A DNA stretch of 14,104 bases from an uncultured Eubacteriales bacterium (GCA_900313405.1 OMQY01000091.1:1-14104); one strand, 5' to 3'; positions 1 to 6,898 are shown, counted from the stretch's first letter. Notes: generated from the sequence alone by a model not told the origin. Program-made: numbers and translations.

Positions 1-242
1 CCGTAAAGCTCATACTCCTCACCGTTGACCTTATTGGCATCCCTGTCAACAATGAAAGTGATCTGAGTATCCTCAAGCACTATCTGGGATTCGATGGAGT
101 TATACATACTCTCTACGATCTTCTTGCGTTTGTAGTTTTTTATGGGGTCGATAAGCAGAAATGCCACTCCGACCAGCAGGAGCAGTATCGCTATGATGAA
201 CAGAATATCCGGTTTACGGTTTTTTTTGTTTCCTTTAGCCAT
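1..242 (-). CDS. Probable sortase, N-terminal part (runs off the window)
   Basis: The minus strand from ATG at 240-242 reads open to the window edge, giving about 80 residues. Residues 1-11 are basic (MAKGNKKNRKP). A single hydrophobic segment follows at about 13-31 (ILFIIAILLLLVGVAFLLI), then a basic KNYKRKK stretch and a polar extracellular-looking part. This N-in signal-anchor layout, plus a downstream NGEEYELYG-like segment, resembles clostridial class B/D sortases, membrane transpeptidases that attach surface proteins to the cell wall. The catalytic barrel with its Cys and Arg lies outside the window, so the family call is an inference; another bitopic membrane protein remains possible. 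No Shine-Dalgarno sequence precedes the ATG, and a TATAAT box ends only 10 bases upstream. The gene diverges from dnaA, a place normally held by the rpmH-rnpA side of the origin. Confidence 0.55.
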   Translation of the reverse strand, partial: MAKGNKKNRKPDILFIIAILLLLVGVAFLLIDPIKNYKRKKIVESMYNSIESQIVLEDTQITFIVDRDANKVNGEEYELY

Positions 243-252
243 ATTCGCAACC

Positions 253-258
253 ATTATA
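253..258 (-). promoter_or_regulatory. -10 box for the sortase-like gene
   Basis: On the minus strand 253-258 reads TATAAT. It lies 10 bases before the ATG at 242, so transcription would start about 0-4 bases before the start codon and the mRNA would be nearly leaderless. No good -35 hexamer is visible. The overlapping sequence ATTATAAT also gives a TATAAT on the plus strand (255-260), so the element could serve both directions. Confidence 0.4.
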
Positions 259-278
259 ATGCAATTCTGTGCTATTAT
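255..278 (+). promoter_or_regulatory. dnaA promoter candidates
   Basis: Two candidate -10 elements precede dnaA: TATAAT at 255-260 and an extended -10, TGCTATTAT, at 270-278. Neither has a convincing -35. Either gives a leader of roughly 25-45 bases ending in GGGGGA (300-305), the ribosome site. A DnaA-box-like TTATGTACT at 275-283 overlaps the second element, which would allow autoregulation by DnaA; that is inferred. Confidence 0.4.
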
Positions 279-312
279 GTACTTAATTTTCGCGATTACG
301 GGGGAATGTCAT

Positions 313-1653
313 ATGGACGGCAACCTTTGGGAAAGATCACTCAATGTCCTTAAATTTGACGACAGGATCAACAATGTTCTGTATGATACCATCTTGATGA
401 AGATGGAGCAGGTTCACTATGACAACGGTATTCTCGTTCTGTCTTGTCGTGACGAATATTCCCTTACGGTAGTCAAAGGCAAGGATCTCAGCAAGTACAT
501 CAACGATGCCGTAAATGCCGTATCCGATTCCAATGTAACGGTCAACTATATCCTTAAGGATGATGTTAATGCTCTGAGGACGACCATTATCGGCACTACA
601 CGTGCAAATGAGACAAACAATACTTCCGATCATTCGTCCGAGATATCATCCGAATATACTTTCAAGAATTTTATCGTCGGTGACTGTAACCGTTTTGCTC
701 ATGCATCGGCTGTTGCCGTCGCCAATAATCCGGGTGCTTCCCAGCAGCGTAACCCCCTTTATCTGTGGGGTAATTCGGGTCTCGGTAAGACACATCTCAT
801 GAAGGCTATCGGTAACTTTGTCCTTGAGAATCACCGTTCGATGAATGTCCTTTATACGACATGTGAAGAATTCACCAATGCATATGTATCATGCATGAAG
901 AACAAGAATTACGAGGCTTTCCGTAACAAATACAGGACAGTGGATGTTCTTCTTATCGACGATATCCAGTTTCTTATCGGTAAGGAAGGAACTCAGTTGG
1001 AGTTCTTCAATACTTTCGAGTCGCTTATTAATTCGGGTAAGCAGATCGTAATAACAAGCGATAAGGCTCCCAAGAATCTTACCGAGCTCGATTCCAGACT
1101 TACTTCCCGATTCCAGAACGGAATGACGATGGATATCCAGCCGCCGGACTTCGAGACACGTAAGGCGATCATTATCAGTAAGCTCGAGAGAGAACATATC
1201 GACATAAGTGACGATATCATCAATTACATCTGCGAGAATATGACAAAGAATGTAAGAGAGCTTAACGGTGCATTCAATATAGTTTCATCCTACTATGCCC
1301 TGACTAACGGCAATCTTGATCTTGAAGATGTTAAGAAGTGTCTGGCTTCTCTCATATCGCCCGGAGGAACTAAGACTATAACTCCCGAGATGATCATAGA
1401 TGCAGTATCTAAGTACTACGACATATCACCTGATAAGATGAAGTCCAACGTACGTAATGCGGAAGTCGTTAATGCCAGGAATGTAGCCATGTATCTTTGC
1501 AGAGACATTAACGGAACACAGCTTAATGCCATAGGTCAGTACTTCGGAGGAAAGAAGCATTCAACCGTTCTTCACTCATGCAATATCGTAAGCAGCAACG
1601 ATGCTCTTATGGCTGATGTCGAGAATATAAAAAAGAGGATCACTGATTATTGA
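313..1653 (+). CDS. dnaA: Chromosomal replication initiator protein DnaA
   Basis: DnaA is the AAA+ ATPase that binds boxes at oriC and melts the origin. The open frame extends back to 142, but the start at 313 is preferred: GGGGGA lies 7 bases upstream, the protein then begins MDGNLWERSLNVLK like a DnaA domain I, and the length (446 aa) is normal. Domain I is about 1-85, followed by a short polar linker. The AAA+ core holds Walker A GNSGLGKT (153-160), Walker B LLIDD (Asp216-Asp217), an SRLTSRFQNG segment with the arginine-finger region, and NVRELNGA (sensor II). Domain IV carries the DNA-binding helix-turn-helix. It is unusual: the signature loop is GKKHSTV (413-419) where the family has GRDHTTV, so the Asp that reads bases in E. 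coli is Lys415. The basic patch before ARNVAMYLCR is also poor (NVRNAEVVN). The gene is intact, first in a co-oriented origin cluster and followed by the oriC candidate. Confidence 0.97.
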   Translation: MDGNLWERSLNVLKFDDRINNVLYDTILMKMEQVHYDNGILVLSCRDEYSLTVVKGKDLSKYINDAVNAVSDSNVTVNYILKDDVNALRTTIIGTTRANETNNTSDHSSEISSEYTFKNFIVGDCNRFAHASAVAVANNPGASQQRNPLYLWGNSGLGKTHLMKAIGNFVLENHRSMNVLYTTCEEFTNAYVSCMKNKNYEAFRNKYRTVDVLLIDDIQFLIGKEGTQLEFFNTFESLINSGKQIVITSDKAPKNLTELDSRLTSRFQNGMTMDIQPPDFETRKAIIISKLEREHIDISDDIINYICENMTKNVRELNGAFNIVSSYYALTNGNLDLEDVKKCLASLISPGGTKTITPEMIIDAVSKYYDISPDKMKSNVRNAEVVNARNVAMYLCRDINGTQLNAIGQYFGGKKHSTVLHSCNIVSSNDALMADVENIKKRITDY

Positions 1654-1668
1654 TCTTTGAACAGAAAA

Positions 1669-1840
1669 TGTTCATATGTTCAAAACTTGATGTAGATTTG
1701 ATGTTCATCGGATGTTTATAAAAAAACGATGTTTCTATCGACACACTTATATACTTGCATAAACCACGATATATACACAAAATTAACAGTGTTAAAACAG
1801 CATATACAGGGGTTGGACACTTTTTTCTACACTATCTACA
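1669..1840. repeat. Array of variant DnaA-box-like 9-mers, NNATNWACA
   Basis: Eight exact copies of NNATNWACA are visible. On the minus strand: 1669-1677 (ATATGAACA), 1691-1699 (AAATCTACA), 1702-1710 (CGATGAACA) and 1713-1721 (TTATAAACA). On the plus strand: 1769-1777 (ATATATACA), 1780-1788 (AAATTAACA), 1800-1808 (GCATATACA) and 1832-1840 (CTATCTACA). Near matches are 1677-1685 and 1730-1738 (minus), and 1747-1755 and 1823-1831 (plus). All left copies are minus and all right copies are plus. The copies at 1691, 1702 and 1713 are 11 bases apart. The motif equals the standard box with C at position 6 replaced by A or T. That they bind DnaA is inferred from position and resemblance. Confidence 0.6.
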
Positions 1841-1861
1841 GGACATAATACGAAGACGACC

Positions 1862-1894
1862 AGATATAAAAAATACTTAAAAAATGTACTTTTT
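1862..1894. other. Possible DNA unwinding element
   Basis: About 33 bases made almost only of A and T runs (AGATATAAAAAATACTT, then AAAAAATGTACTTTTT) lie just to the right of the box array and before dnaN. This is the usual relative place of the duplex-unwinding element in dnaA-dnaN origins. No thermodynamic calculation was done. Confidence 0.4.
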
Positions 1895-1918
1895 GCCGAG
1901 CCCTTTTTAAAGTATAAT
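1893..1918 (+). promoter_or_regulatory. dnaN promoter
   Basis: A perfect TATAAT is at 1913-1918, 40 bases before the dnaN start. The only -35-like hexamer is TTGCCG (1893-1898), at a short 14-base spacing, so the -35 is uncertain. The ribosome site is AAAGGA at 1943-1948, 10 bases before ATG 1959. Confidence 0.5.
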
Positions 1919-1958
1919 ATATGAGGAAAAAATCATTGATCGAAAGGAATCACCATAA

Positions 1959-3077
1959 ATGAAGTTCAATTGCAGCAAGTCAGACCTTATAGATTCCATA
2001 TCAATCGTTCAGAAGGCCATTAAGACTAATTCGACAGTAGCTATCCTTGACGGTATCCTCATTCAGGCTGAGGATGATAAGGTCAAGCTTACAGGTTACG
2101 ACCTGGAAACTGGAATAGAGGCAGATCTCAAGTCAGACGTCATGTCAGACGGTTCTATTGTTATCAACTCCAGGATCTTCGGAGAGATAGTTAAGAAGCT
2201 CCCTGAAGAGATGGTCACTATCGTTACGGATGAGAGGAATCAGATAACTATTGAGAGCGGTAAATCCGAATTCAATATCAAGGGCAATTCCGCCGAGTCA
2301 TATCCTAAGATCCCCGTCATAGAGACAGGTAATAAGATCACCATCTCCCAGAAGATAATCAAGAATATGATCAATCATACTATCTTCGCGGTATCTAAGG
2401 ATGATACGAGACAGTCTCTTACAGGCTGTAATCTCGTAAGTGACGGTACAACAGTTACTATGGTAGCCATCGACGGATTCAGGATGGCTTTAAGAAGAGA
2501 AGATGTAGGTAATGAGTTCCCTGAGATGAACTTTATCATTCCCGGCAAGACACTCAGTGAATCTGCTAAGATCTTCGACGGAGATGATGATGATAAGGAA
2601 GTCATCATCTATTCATCATCCAATAATCTGCTCTTCGATGTAGGAGACGTAAGGATCATCTCGAGACTCCTTGCCGGTCCCTTTGTCAACTTTAACTCCA
2701 TCATTCAGAAGAATCCCAAGAGCATCATGAATGTTAAGAGGAAGACTCTTCTCGATGCGATAGAGAGAGCATCACTTATCATCATGACGGATGAGCGAAG
2801 ATGCCCTGTACAGCTTGCTACAAAGGGTTCCGGTTCCAACGCTACTCTTCTTGTAACGGCTAATACCGAGACAGGTACTCTCCGTGAGGAGATCGATGTA
2901 TCTATCGAAGGCGATGCTATCGATATCGATTTTAATTCCAAGTATCTTATAGATGCTCTGAAGAATATCGATGATGAAGATGTAAGGAGCGAATTCAGCG
3001 GTAATCAGGGTCCCTGCATTATCGTTCCTACAGAAGGCAATACGTACGTTTATCTTATTCTTCCTATCAGAAGATAA
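1959..3077 (+). CDS. dnaN: DNA polymerase III beta subunit (sliding clamp)
   Basis: DnaN forms the ring-shaped dimer that tethers DNA polymerase to the template and serves as docking hub for repair and replication proteins. The 372-aa product has the normal length and the three-domain clamp pattern throughout: N-terminal MKFNCSKSDLIDSISIVQKAI, a central SYPKIPVIE / FAVSKDDTRQSLTGCNL segment (the usual 'aVs.de.rp.L.Gv' region), a DGFRMALR strand, and the C-terminal YLILPIRR, which matches the family's final YLxLPxR strand. Start ATG 1959 follows AAAGGA by 10 bases. Its stop TAA shares its last A with the ATG of recF (TAATG), so recF is probably translated by coupling. The S4-domain gene yaaA/rlbA, which usually separates dnaN and recF in Bacillota, is absent. 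Confidence 0.97.
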   Translation: MKFNCSKSDLIDSISIVQKAIKTNSTVAILDGILIQAEDDKVKLTGYDLETGIEADLKSDVMSDGSIVINSRIFGEIVKKLPEEMVTIVTDERNQITIESGKSEFNIKGNSAESYPKIPVIETGNKITISQKIIKNMINHTIFAVSKDDTRQSLTGCNLVSDGTTVTMVAIDGFRMALRREDVGNEFPEMNFIIPGKTLSESAKIFDGDDDDKEVIIYSSSNNLLFDVGDVRIISRLLAGPFVNFNSIIQKNPKSIMNVKRKTLLDAIERASLIIMTDERRCPVQLATKGSGSNATLLVTANTETGTLREEIDVSIEGDAIDIDFNSKYLIDALKNIDDEDVRSEFSGNQGPCIIVPTEGNTYVYLILPIRR

Positions 3078-4321
3078 TGATAATCAACAGTATAAAGCTT
3101 CATAACTTCAGAAATTACGGAAGGCTTGATATTAATGTCGGGCCTTCCGTTAATATATTCTACGGAGATAATGCGCAGGGTAAGACTAATCTTATCGAGT
3201 CGATAAATGTTTGTTCCACGATCATTTCTCACAGGACATCAAAGGACAGGGACCTGATCCGTCTCGGTGAGGATGAATATGAGATAACTCTTGATCTTAA
3301 GGACACAAAAGATGATTATTCCACGTCGATATTCGCAGGTTTCTATACTGAGAAGTCGGATCTTATAGGCGGAAACACTTCCAGACGCATCCTTAAGCAG
3401 GACGGGATCCAGGTTGAGCGGATAGCCGATTATCTGGGCATTTGTAACACTGTTATTTTCGCTCCGGAAGACTTAAACATAGTAAAAGGTGCTCCTGCTG
3501 CCAGGCGTAAATTCCTGAATACCATGATAAGTAAGCTCTCCCCTGTCTATTTTGATCTCTTATCACGGACCAACAGGCTTATCAATCAGAAGAATGCTTA
3601 TCTGCGATCATGTGGCGGTAATCCCGGAAAAGCTGATGATACTGCGCTCGATTTCTGGGATTATTCTCTGTCAGATCTGACTGCGGAGATGATCATCAAG
3701 AGATACCGTTATATCCTCCTGCTCTATGATCGTACCCGTAAGCATCATCTGGAGATATCAGACGGTTCTGAAGAGATAGAGATGTCTTATTCGGCTCTGA
3801 CAGGCTCTGTTGAGCTTATTGACGCATGGCTTGATGCAAACGGTAACAGACACGTTTTTATAACACAGGGGCTTCCTGTGGCCTCTGAGAGCGAATTAAA
3901 GGCAAGACTCTCTGAATATGTACTCGGCAAACTTCGCGGATGCCGTCGTAATGACATAGAGAAAGGCGTATCCACTATAGGTATCCACAGAGATGACATC
4001 GAGATCCGGCTCAATAACCTTCAGATGCGTGCATTCTCATCCCAGGGACAGCAAAGATCCGCAGCTCTTTCGCTTAAATTATCAGAACTGGACCTTATCA
4101 AGGAGATAACCGGAACAGCTCCGGTTCTGCTTCTGGATGATGTTTTCTCGGAACTTGATGTAAACAGGCGCGTCAAGCTCTTATCTGATATGACGGATGC
4201 TCAGATCTTCATAACATGTACTGACAGAAGCTATATCGAGGATGAGATCTCACATTTCTCAAGAGATAACAGGGACATAAAGTATTTCCGTGTTACCGGC
4301 GGGGAAATTGTTGCCGAATAA
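3077..4321 (+). CDS. recF: DNA replication and repair protein RecF
   Basis: RecF is an SMC-like ABC ATPase that helps load RecA on gapped DNA and supports restart of stalled forks. Walker A is GDNAQGKTN (30-38), the ABC signature is SSQGQQRS (321-328) and Walker B is LLLDD (Asp354-Asp355), followed by the D-loop SELD. The N-terminal strand IKLHNFRNY is typical. At 414 aa it is longer than the usual 360-380, mostly in the middle arm region (about 170-310). The ATG overlaps the dnaN stop by one base, and no separate strong ribosome site is present beyond AGAAGA inside dnaN. It ends 89 bases before remB, where a new promoter lies. No terminator was seen after recF. Confidence 0.96.
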   Translation: MIINSIKLHNFRNYGRLDINVGPSVNIFYGDNAQGKTNLIESINVCSTIISHRTSKDRDLIRLGEDEYEITLDLKDTKDDYSTSIFAGFYTEKSDLIGGNTSRRILKQDGIQVERIADYLGICNTVIFAPEDLNIVKGAPAARRKFLNTMISKLSPVYFDLLSRTNRLINQKNAYLRSCGGNPGKADDTALDFWDYSLSDLTAEMIIKRYRYILLLYDRTRKHHLEISDGSEEIEMSYSALTGSVELIDAWLDANGNRHVFITQGLPVASESELKARLSEYVLGKLRGCRRNDIEKGVSTIGIHRDDIEIRLNNLQMRAFSSQGQQRSAALSLKLSELDLIKEITGTAPVLLLDDVFSELDVNRRVKLLSDMTDAQIFITCTDRSYIEDEISHFSRDNRDIKYFRVTGGEIVAE

Positions 4322-4342
4322 AGTTTATTTCCGGTCAAGCTA

Positions 4343-4376
4343 TATTATATATAATAAGCATATTATGTTATAATAT
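4343..4376 (+). promoter_or_regulatory. remB promoter with two AT-rich dyads
   Basis: An extended -10 (TGTTATAAT, 4366-4374) precedes remB; no clear -35 exists. Two perfect AT dyads sit side by side: TATTATATATAATA (4343-4356) and ATATTAT-gtt-ATAATAT (4360-4376), the second covering the -10 box. They could be an operator or simply reflect AT-richness. The ribosome site GGAGGG is at 4400-4405. Confidence 0.5.
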
Positions 4377-4410
4377 ATCAGTTGAGACAGTCTAATGACG
4401 GAGGGCTGAT

Positions 4411-4683
4411 ATGTATATTCACATCGGAGGCGATGTCTCCCTGCAGCAGAAGGATATAGCTGTTGTACTGAATCTTGAGACAGTACTTCCGTCACAGAAG
4501 AATGTTACGGATTTTATCAATGCCGAAGATGACAATAACCGTCTTCAGTATCTTACTGACGATATACCCAGATCGTTGGTAATGACGACAGACAGAACTT
4601 ATGTCAGTCCCCTGTCCGTGAATGTCCTTCAAAAAAGGCTCAAAGGCGACACGGATCCGCTCGATATCGGCCCGGATCAGTGA
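4411..4683 (+). CDS. remB: RemB-type extracellular matrix regulator (DUF370 family)
   Basis: The 90-aa product matches the DUF370/RemB (YaaB) family, related to RemA, a DNA-binding activator of matrix and osmoprotection genes in Bacillus subtilis. The family pattern is seen in MYIHIGGDVSLQQKDIAVVLN, then the ETV...FI core and a final segment with PRSLVMTTDRTYVSPLSVNVLQKRL. In Bacillus remB likewise lies between recF and gyrB, so position supports the call. GGAGGG 5 bases before ATG gives a strong start. It has its own promoter and a 73-base gap before gyrB. Its biochemical role is less well known than that of RemA. Confidence 0.88.
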   Translation: MYIHIGGDVSLQQKDIAVVLNLETVLPSQKNVTDFINAEDDNNRLQYLTDDIPRSLVMTTDRTYVSPLSVNVLQKRLKGDTDPLDIGPDQ

Positions 4684-4702
4684 TTTAACATTGTTACAAA
4701 TA

Positions 4703-4732
4703 TTGTCAGATAAGGCGTTTACGCCTTAATGA
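4703..4732 (+). promoter_or_regulatory. gyrB leader: 18-base palindrome and weak promoter-like boxes
   Basis: TAAGGCGTTTACGCCTTA (4711-4728) is a perfect palindrome in the remB-gyrB gap. It has no T-tract, so it is not a typical terminator. A -35-like TTGTCA (4703-4708) lies 17 bases before a poor -10-like TTAATG (4726-4731), which would place the palindrome in the promoter spacer. It could be an operator, an RNA hairpin just before the gyrB ribosome site (AGGAG, 4741-4745), or both. Confidence 0.4.
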
Positions 4733-4756
4733 CATAAATGAGGAGTAAACAGGCAA

Positions 4757-6862
4757 ATGGACGAGAATGAGAACAAGGAAGCAGTCGGAACAGGTGAGGT
4801 AGATATCTATTTTCAGCCTGTTGAGAACGGTGACAGTGACGAACTTCGTAATCTTGCTGAGAATCCGAGGGCTCTTACAGAGGACTTCAATGAAGATTCG
4901 GTAAAGGAAGCCGATATAGCTTCCGTTACAGAGGGTCAGGATGAATTTGATACATCTAACAGCAGTTCCTACGACGAAGACGATATCCAGGTCCTGGAAG
5001 GTCTGGAGGCAGTTCGTAAGCGTCCGGGTATGTATATCGGCGATACTACGCTTCGCGGACTGCACCATCTGGTGTATGAGATAGTTGCTAATTCGGTCGA
5101 TGAAGCACTCGCAGGAAGATGTGACACTATTTATGTGACACTTAATAGTGACGGCACTGTTACGGTAAAGGATAACGGCTCGGGAATTCCGGTCGGAGAC
5201 CATCCGAAGCTCGGAATTCCTACGGTAGAAGTAGTACATACGGTGCTTCATGCGGGCGGTAAATTCGGCGGCGGAGCATATAGTATTTCCGGTGGTTTGC
5301 ACGGTGTAGGTGCGTCCGTTGTTAATGCTCTTTCCGATAAGATGACCGTACAGGTTAGACGAGACGGTAATATCTATGAGATCGGTTTTGAGAAGGGTGT
5401 TACTACTGAGCCTTTAAAGATCATCGGTAAATGTGATCCTTCTGATACAGGTACGACCACTACTTTTATCCCGGACAATACGATCTTCCCGGATATCAAG
5501 TTTGATTTTGATTCAATGATCACCAGATATAGAGAGATGGCTTTCCTTAATAAAGAAGTTACGATCGATCTGAGTGATGCAAGAGGAGATGAAGTAATTA
5601 CTAAGCATCTGCATTATGAGCATGGTATCATTTCCTTCGTTGAGTATCTGAATAGACACAAGGAGCCCATCAATCCGGCTCCGATATACTTTGCTACCAG
5701 ATCCGGTGACTGTTATGTTGAGATCGCCATGCAGTATAACGATTCATATCAGGAAACTGTTTACTGCTATGCCAATAACATCGCTACGCCTGAAGGAGGA
5801 ACACACCTCACGGGCTTCAGAGCTGCACTTACGAGAGTAGTTAATGATTATGCGAAGAAGTACAAGTATATTAAGGATGGCGATATCAAACTTCAGGGAG
5901 AGGATACCAGAGAGGGTCTTGCTGCTATTATCTCGGTAAAACTTCCCGATCCTCAGTTCGAGGGACAGACTAAGTCTAAGCTCGGTAATGCTGAGATCCG
6001 TCCTATGGTCGAGAATGCTGTTGCTGATAAGTTGATGACCTTCCTCGAGGAGAATCCTGATGTTGCTAAGCAGATCATGGATAAGTGTCTGTCTGCCAGC
6101 AGAGCGCGTGATGCTGCAAAGAAGGCACGTGAGATGACAAGACGTAAGACTGTTTTCGAGAATAATTCCCTTCCCGGTAAGCTTGCAGATTGCCAGTCTA
6201 ATGAAGCGGAATTCTGTGAGATCTTCATCGTTGAGGGTGATTCAGCCGGCGGTTCCGCTAAGCAGGGTAGAGAGCGTAAGTATCAGGCTATCCTTCCTCT
6301 GTGGGGTAAGATGCTCAATGTTGAGAAGGCCCGTATCGATAAGGTATACACGAATGAGAAGCTTCAGCCTGTCGTAATGGCTCTCGGTGCAGGTATCGGA
6401 GATGAATTCGATGTCAACAAACTCCGTTATCATAAGTGCATCATTATGGCGGATGCCGATGTTGACGGTTCTCACATCAGAACGCTGCTTCTCACTTTCT
6501 TCTTCAGATATCTGAGACCGCTTGTTGACGGCGGATATGTATATATCGCATGCCCACCTCTTTACAAAGTTTATAAGGGTGAGGAAGCCTATTATGCCTA
6601 TGAGGATAAGGAGATCGATGATATCAAGGCGAAGACAGGATGGGAGAATCCTTTGATCCAGAGATTCAAAGGTCTTGGTGAGATGAGCTCTGATCAACTC
6701 TGGGAAACTACTATGAATCCTGCTACCCGTAAGCTCCTCAAGGTAACACTTGCAGATGCTCAGGCAGCTGACGAGACTTTCACACTCCTAATGGGAGATC
6801 AGGTAGATCCTCGTAAGACATTTATTCAGGAGAATGCCAAACTCGCGAATATCGATACTTGA
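4757..6862 (+). CDS. gyrB: DNA gyrase subunit B with acidic N-terminal extension
   Basis: GyrB is the ATPase half of DNA gyrase, which adds negative supercoils ahead of replication forks. The GHKL ATPase region has Glu108 and Asn112 (EIVANSVDEAL), Asp139 in DNGSGIP and the GLHGVGASVVNALS lid. The TOPRIM domain has EGDSAGGSAKQGRERK (Glu493) and DADVDGSH (Asp566, 568, 570). The C-terminus has QRFKGLGEMSSDQLWETTMNP. At 701 aa it is about 63 residues longer than B. subtilis GyrB. The excess is all N-terminal: about 75 residues with roughly 25 Asp/Glu and only four Lys/Arg precede IQVLEGLEAVRKRPGMYIG. No other ATG lies in that stretch, and AGGAG is 11 bases before ATG 4757, so the extension should be translated. 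gyrA does not follow; parA does. A topoisomerase IV ParE identity is less likely, given the position. Confidence 0.94.
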   Translation: MDENENKEAVGTGEVDIYFQPVENGDSDELRNLAENPRALTEDFNEDSVKEADIASVTEGQDEFDTSNSSSYDEDDIQVLEGLEAVRKRPGMYIGDTTLRGLHHLVYEIVANSVDEALAGRCDTIYVTLNSDGTVTVKDNGSGIPVGDHPKLGIPTVEVVHTVLHAGGKFGGGAYSISGGLHGVGASVVNALSDKMTVQVRRDGNIYEIGFEKGVTTEPLKIIGKCDPSDTGTTTTFIPDNTIFPDIKFDFDSMITRYREMAFLNKEVTIDLSDARGDEVITKHLHYEHGIISFVEYLNRHKEPINPAPIYFATRSGDCYVEIAMQYNDSYQETVYCYANNIATPEGGTHLTGFRAALTRVVNDYAKKYKYIKDGDIKLQGEDTREGLAAIISVKLPDPQFEGQTKSKLGNAEIRPMVENAVADKLMTFLEENPDVAKQIMDKCLSASRARDAAKKAREMTRRKTVFENNSLPGKLADCQSNEAEFCEIFIVEGDSAGGSAKQGRERKYQAILPLWGKMLNVEKARIDKVYTNEKLQPVVMALGAGIGDEFDVNKLRYHKCIIMADADVDGSHIRTLLLTFFFRYLRPLVDGGYVYIACPPLYKVYKGEEAYYAYEDKEIDDIKAKTGWENPLIQRFKGLGEMSSDQLWETTMNPATRKLLKVTLADAQAADETFTLLMGDQVDPRKTFIQENAKLANIDT

Positions 6863-6868
6863 TCTTAA

Positions 6869-6884
6869 TGTTCCACGTGGAACA
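6869..6884. other. parS: parS centromere site 1
   Basis: TGTTCCACGTGGAACA is a perfect 16-base palindrome that matches the chromosomal parS class (TGTTTCACGTGAAACA) except at the two symmetric positions 5 and 12. It lies 7 bases after the gyrB stop and 169 bases before parA. ParB dimers load here as CTP-dependent clamps and spread. Confidence 0.93.
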
Positions 6885-6898
6885 ATTATGATTATGTC

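Larger units (their letters stand above)
1654..1958. other. oriC: Candidate replication origin (oriC), dnaA-dnaN gap
   Basis: This 305-base gap between dnaA and dnaN is the only long gene-free stretch near the initiator and is AT-rich, as in most Bacillota where this gap holds oriC. It contains a 172-base block of DnaA-box-like 9-mers (1669-1840), an A/T-run stretch (1862-1894) that could be the unwinding element, and the dnaN promoter at its right end. No exact TTATCCACA or TTATNCACA is present; the best match is ATATACACA at 1771-1779 (8 of 9). I see no coding potential here. The origin call rests on position and repeats, not on any functional test. Confidence 0.8.

Noticed and set aside
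142..312. In-frame extension of dnaA back to 142
   Set aside because: It would add 57 residues with no DnaA similarity, overlaps the sortase-like gene on the other strand, and the start at 313 has a good ribosome site and a normal domain I.
1826..1842. DnaA-trio-like TAG repeats on the minus strand
   Set aside because: The TAG triplets are spaced 4 and 5 bases apart rather than in a continuous 3-base register, so they do not match a DnaA-trio element.
4706..5302. 198-aa open frame on the minus strand over the gyrB start
   Set aside because: It is a shadow of gyrB, with no ribosome site and no recognisable motifs, and gyrB is certain here.
6123..6134. CACGTG core in gyrB as a further parS site
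   Set aside because: Only the 6-base core matches; the flanks do not resemble parS.
6242..6697. 151-aa open frame on the minus strand within gyrB
   Set aside because: It lies opposite the conserved TOPRIM region of gyrB and shows no domain of its own.
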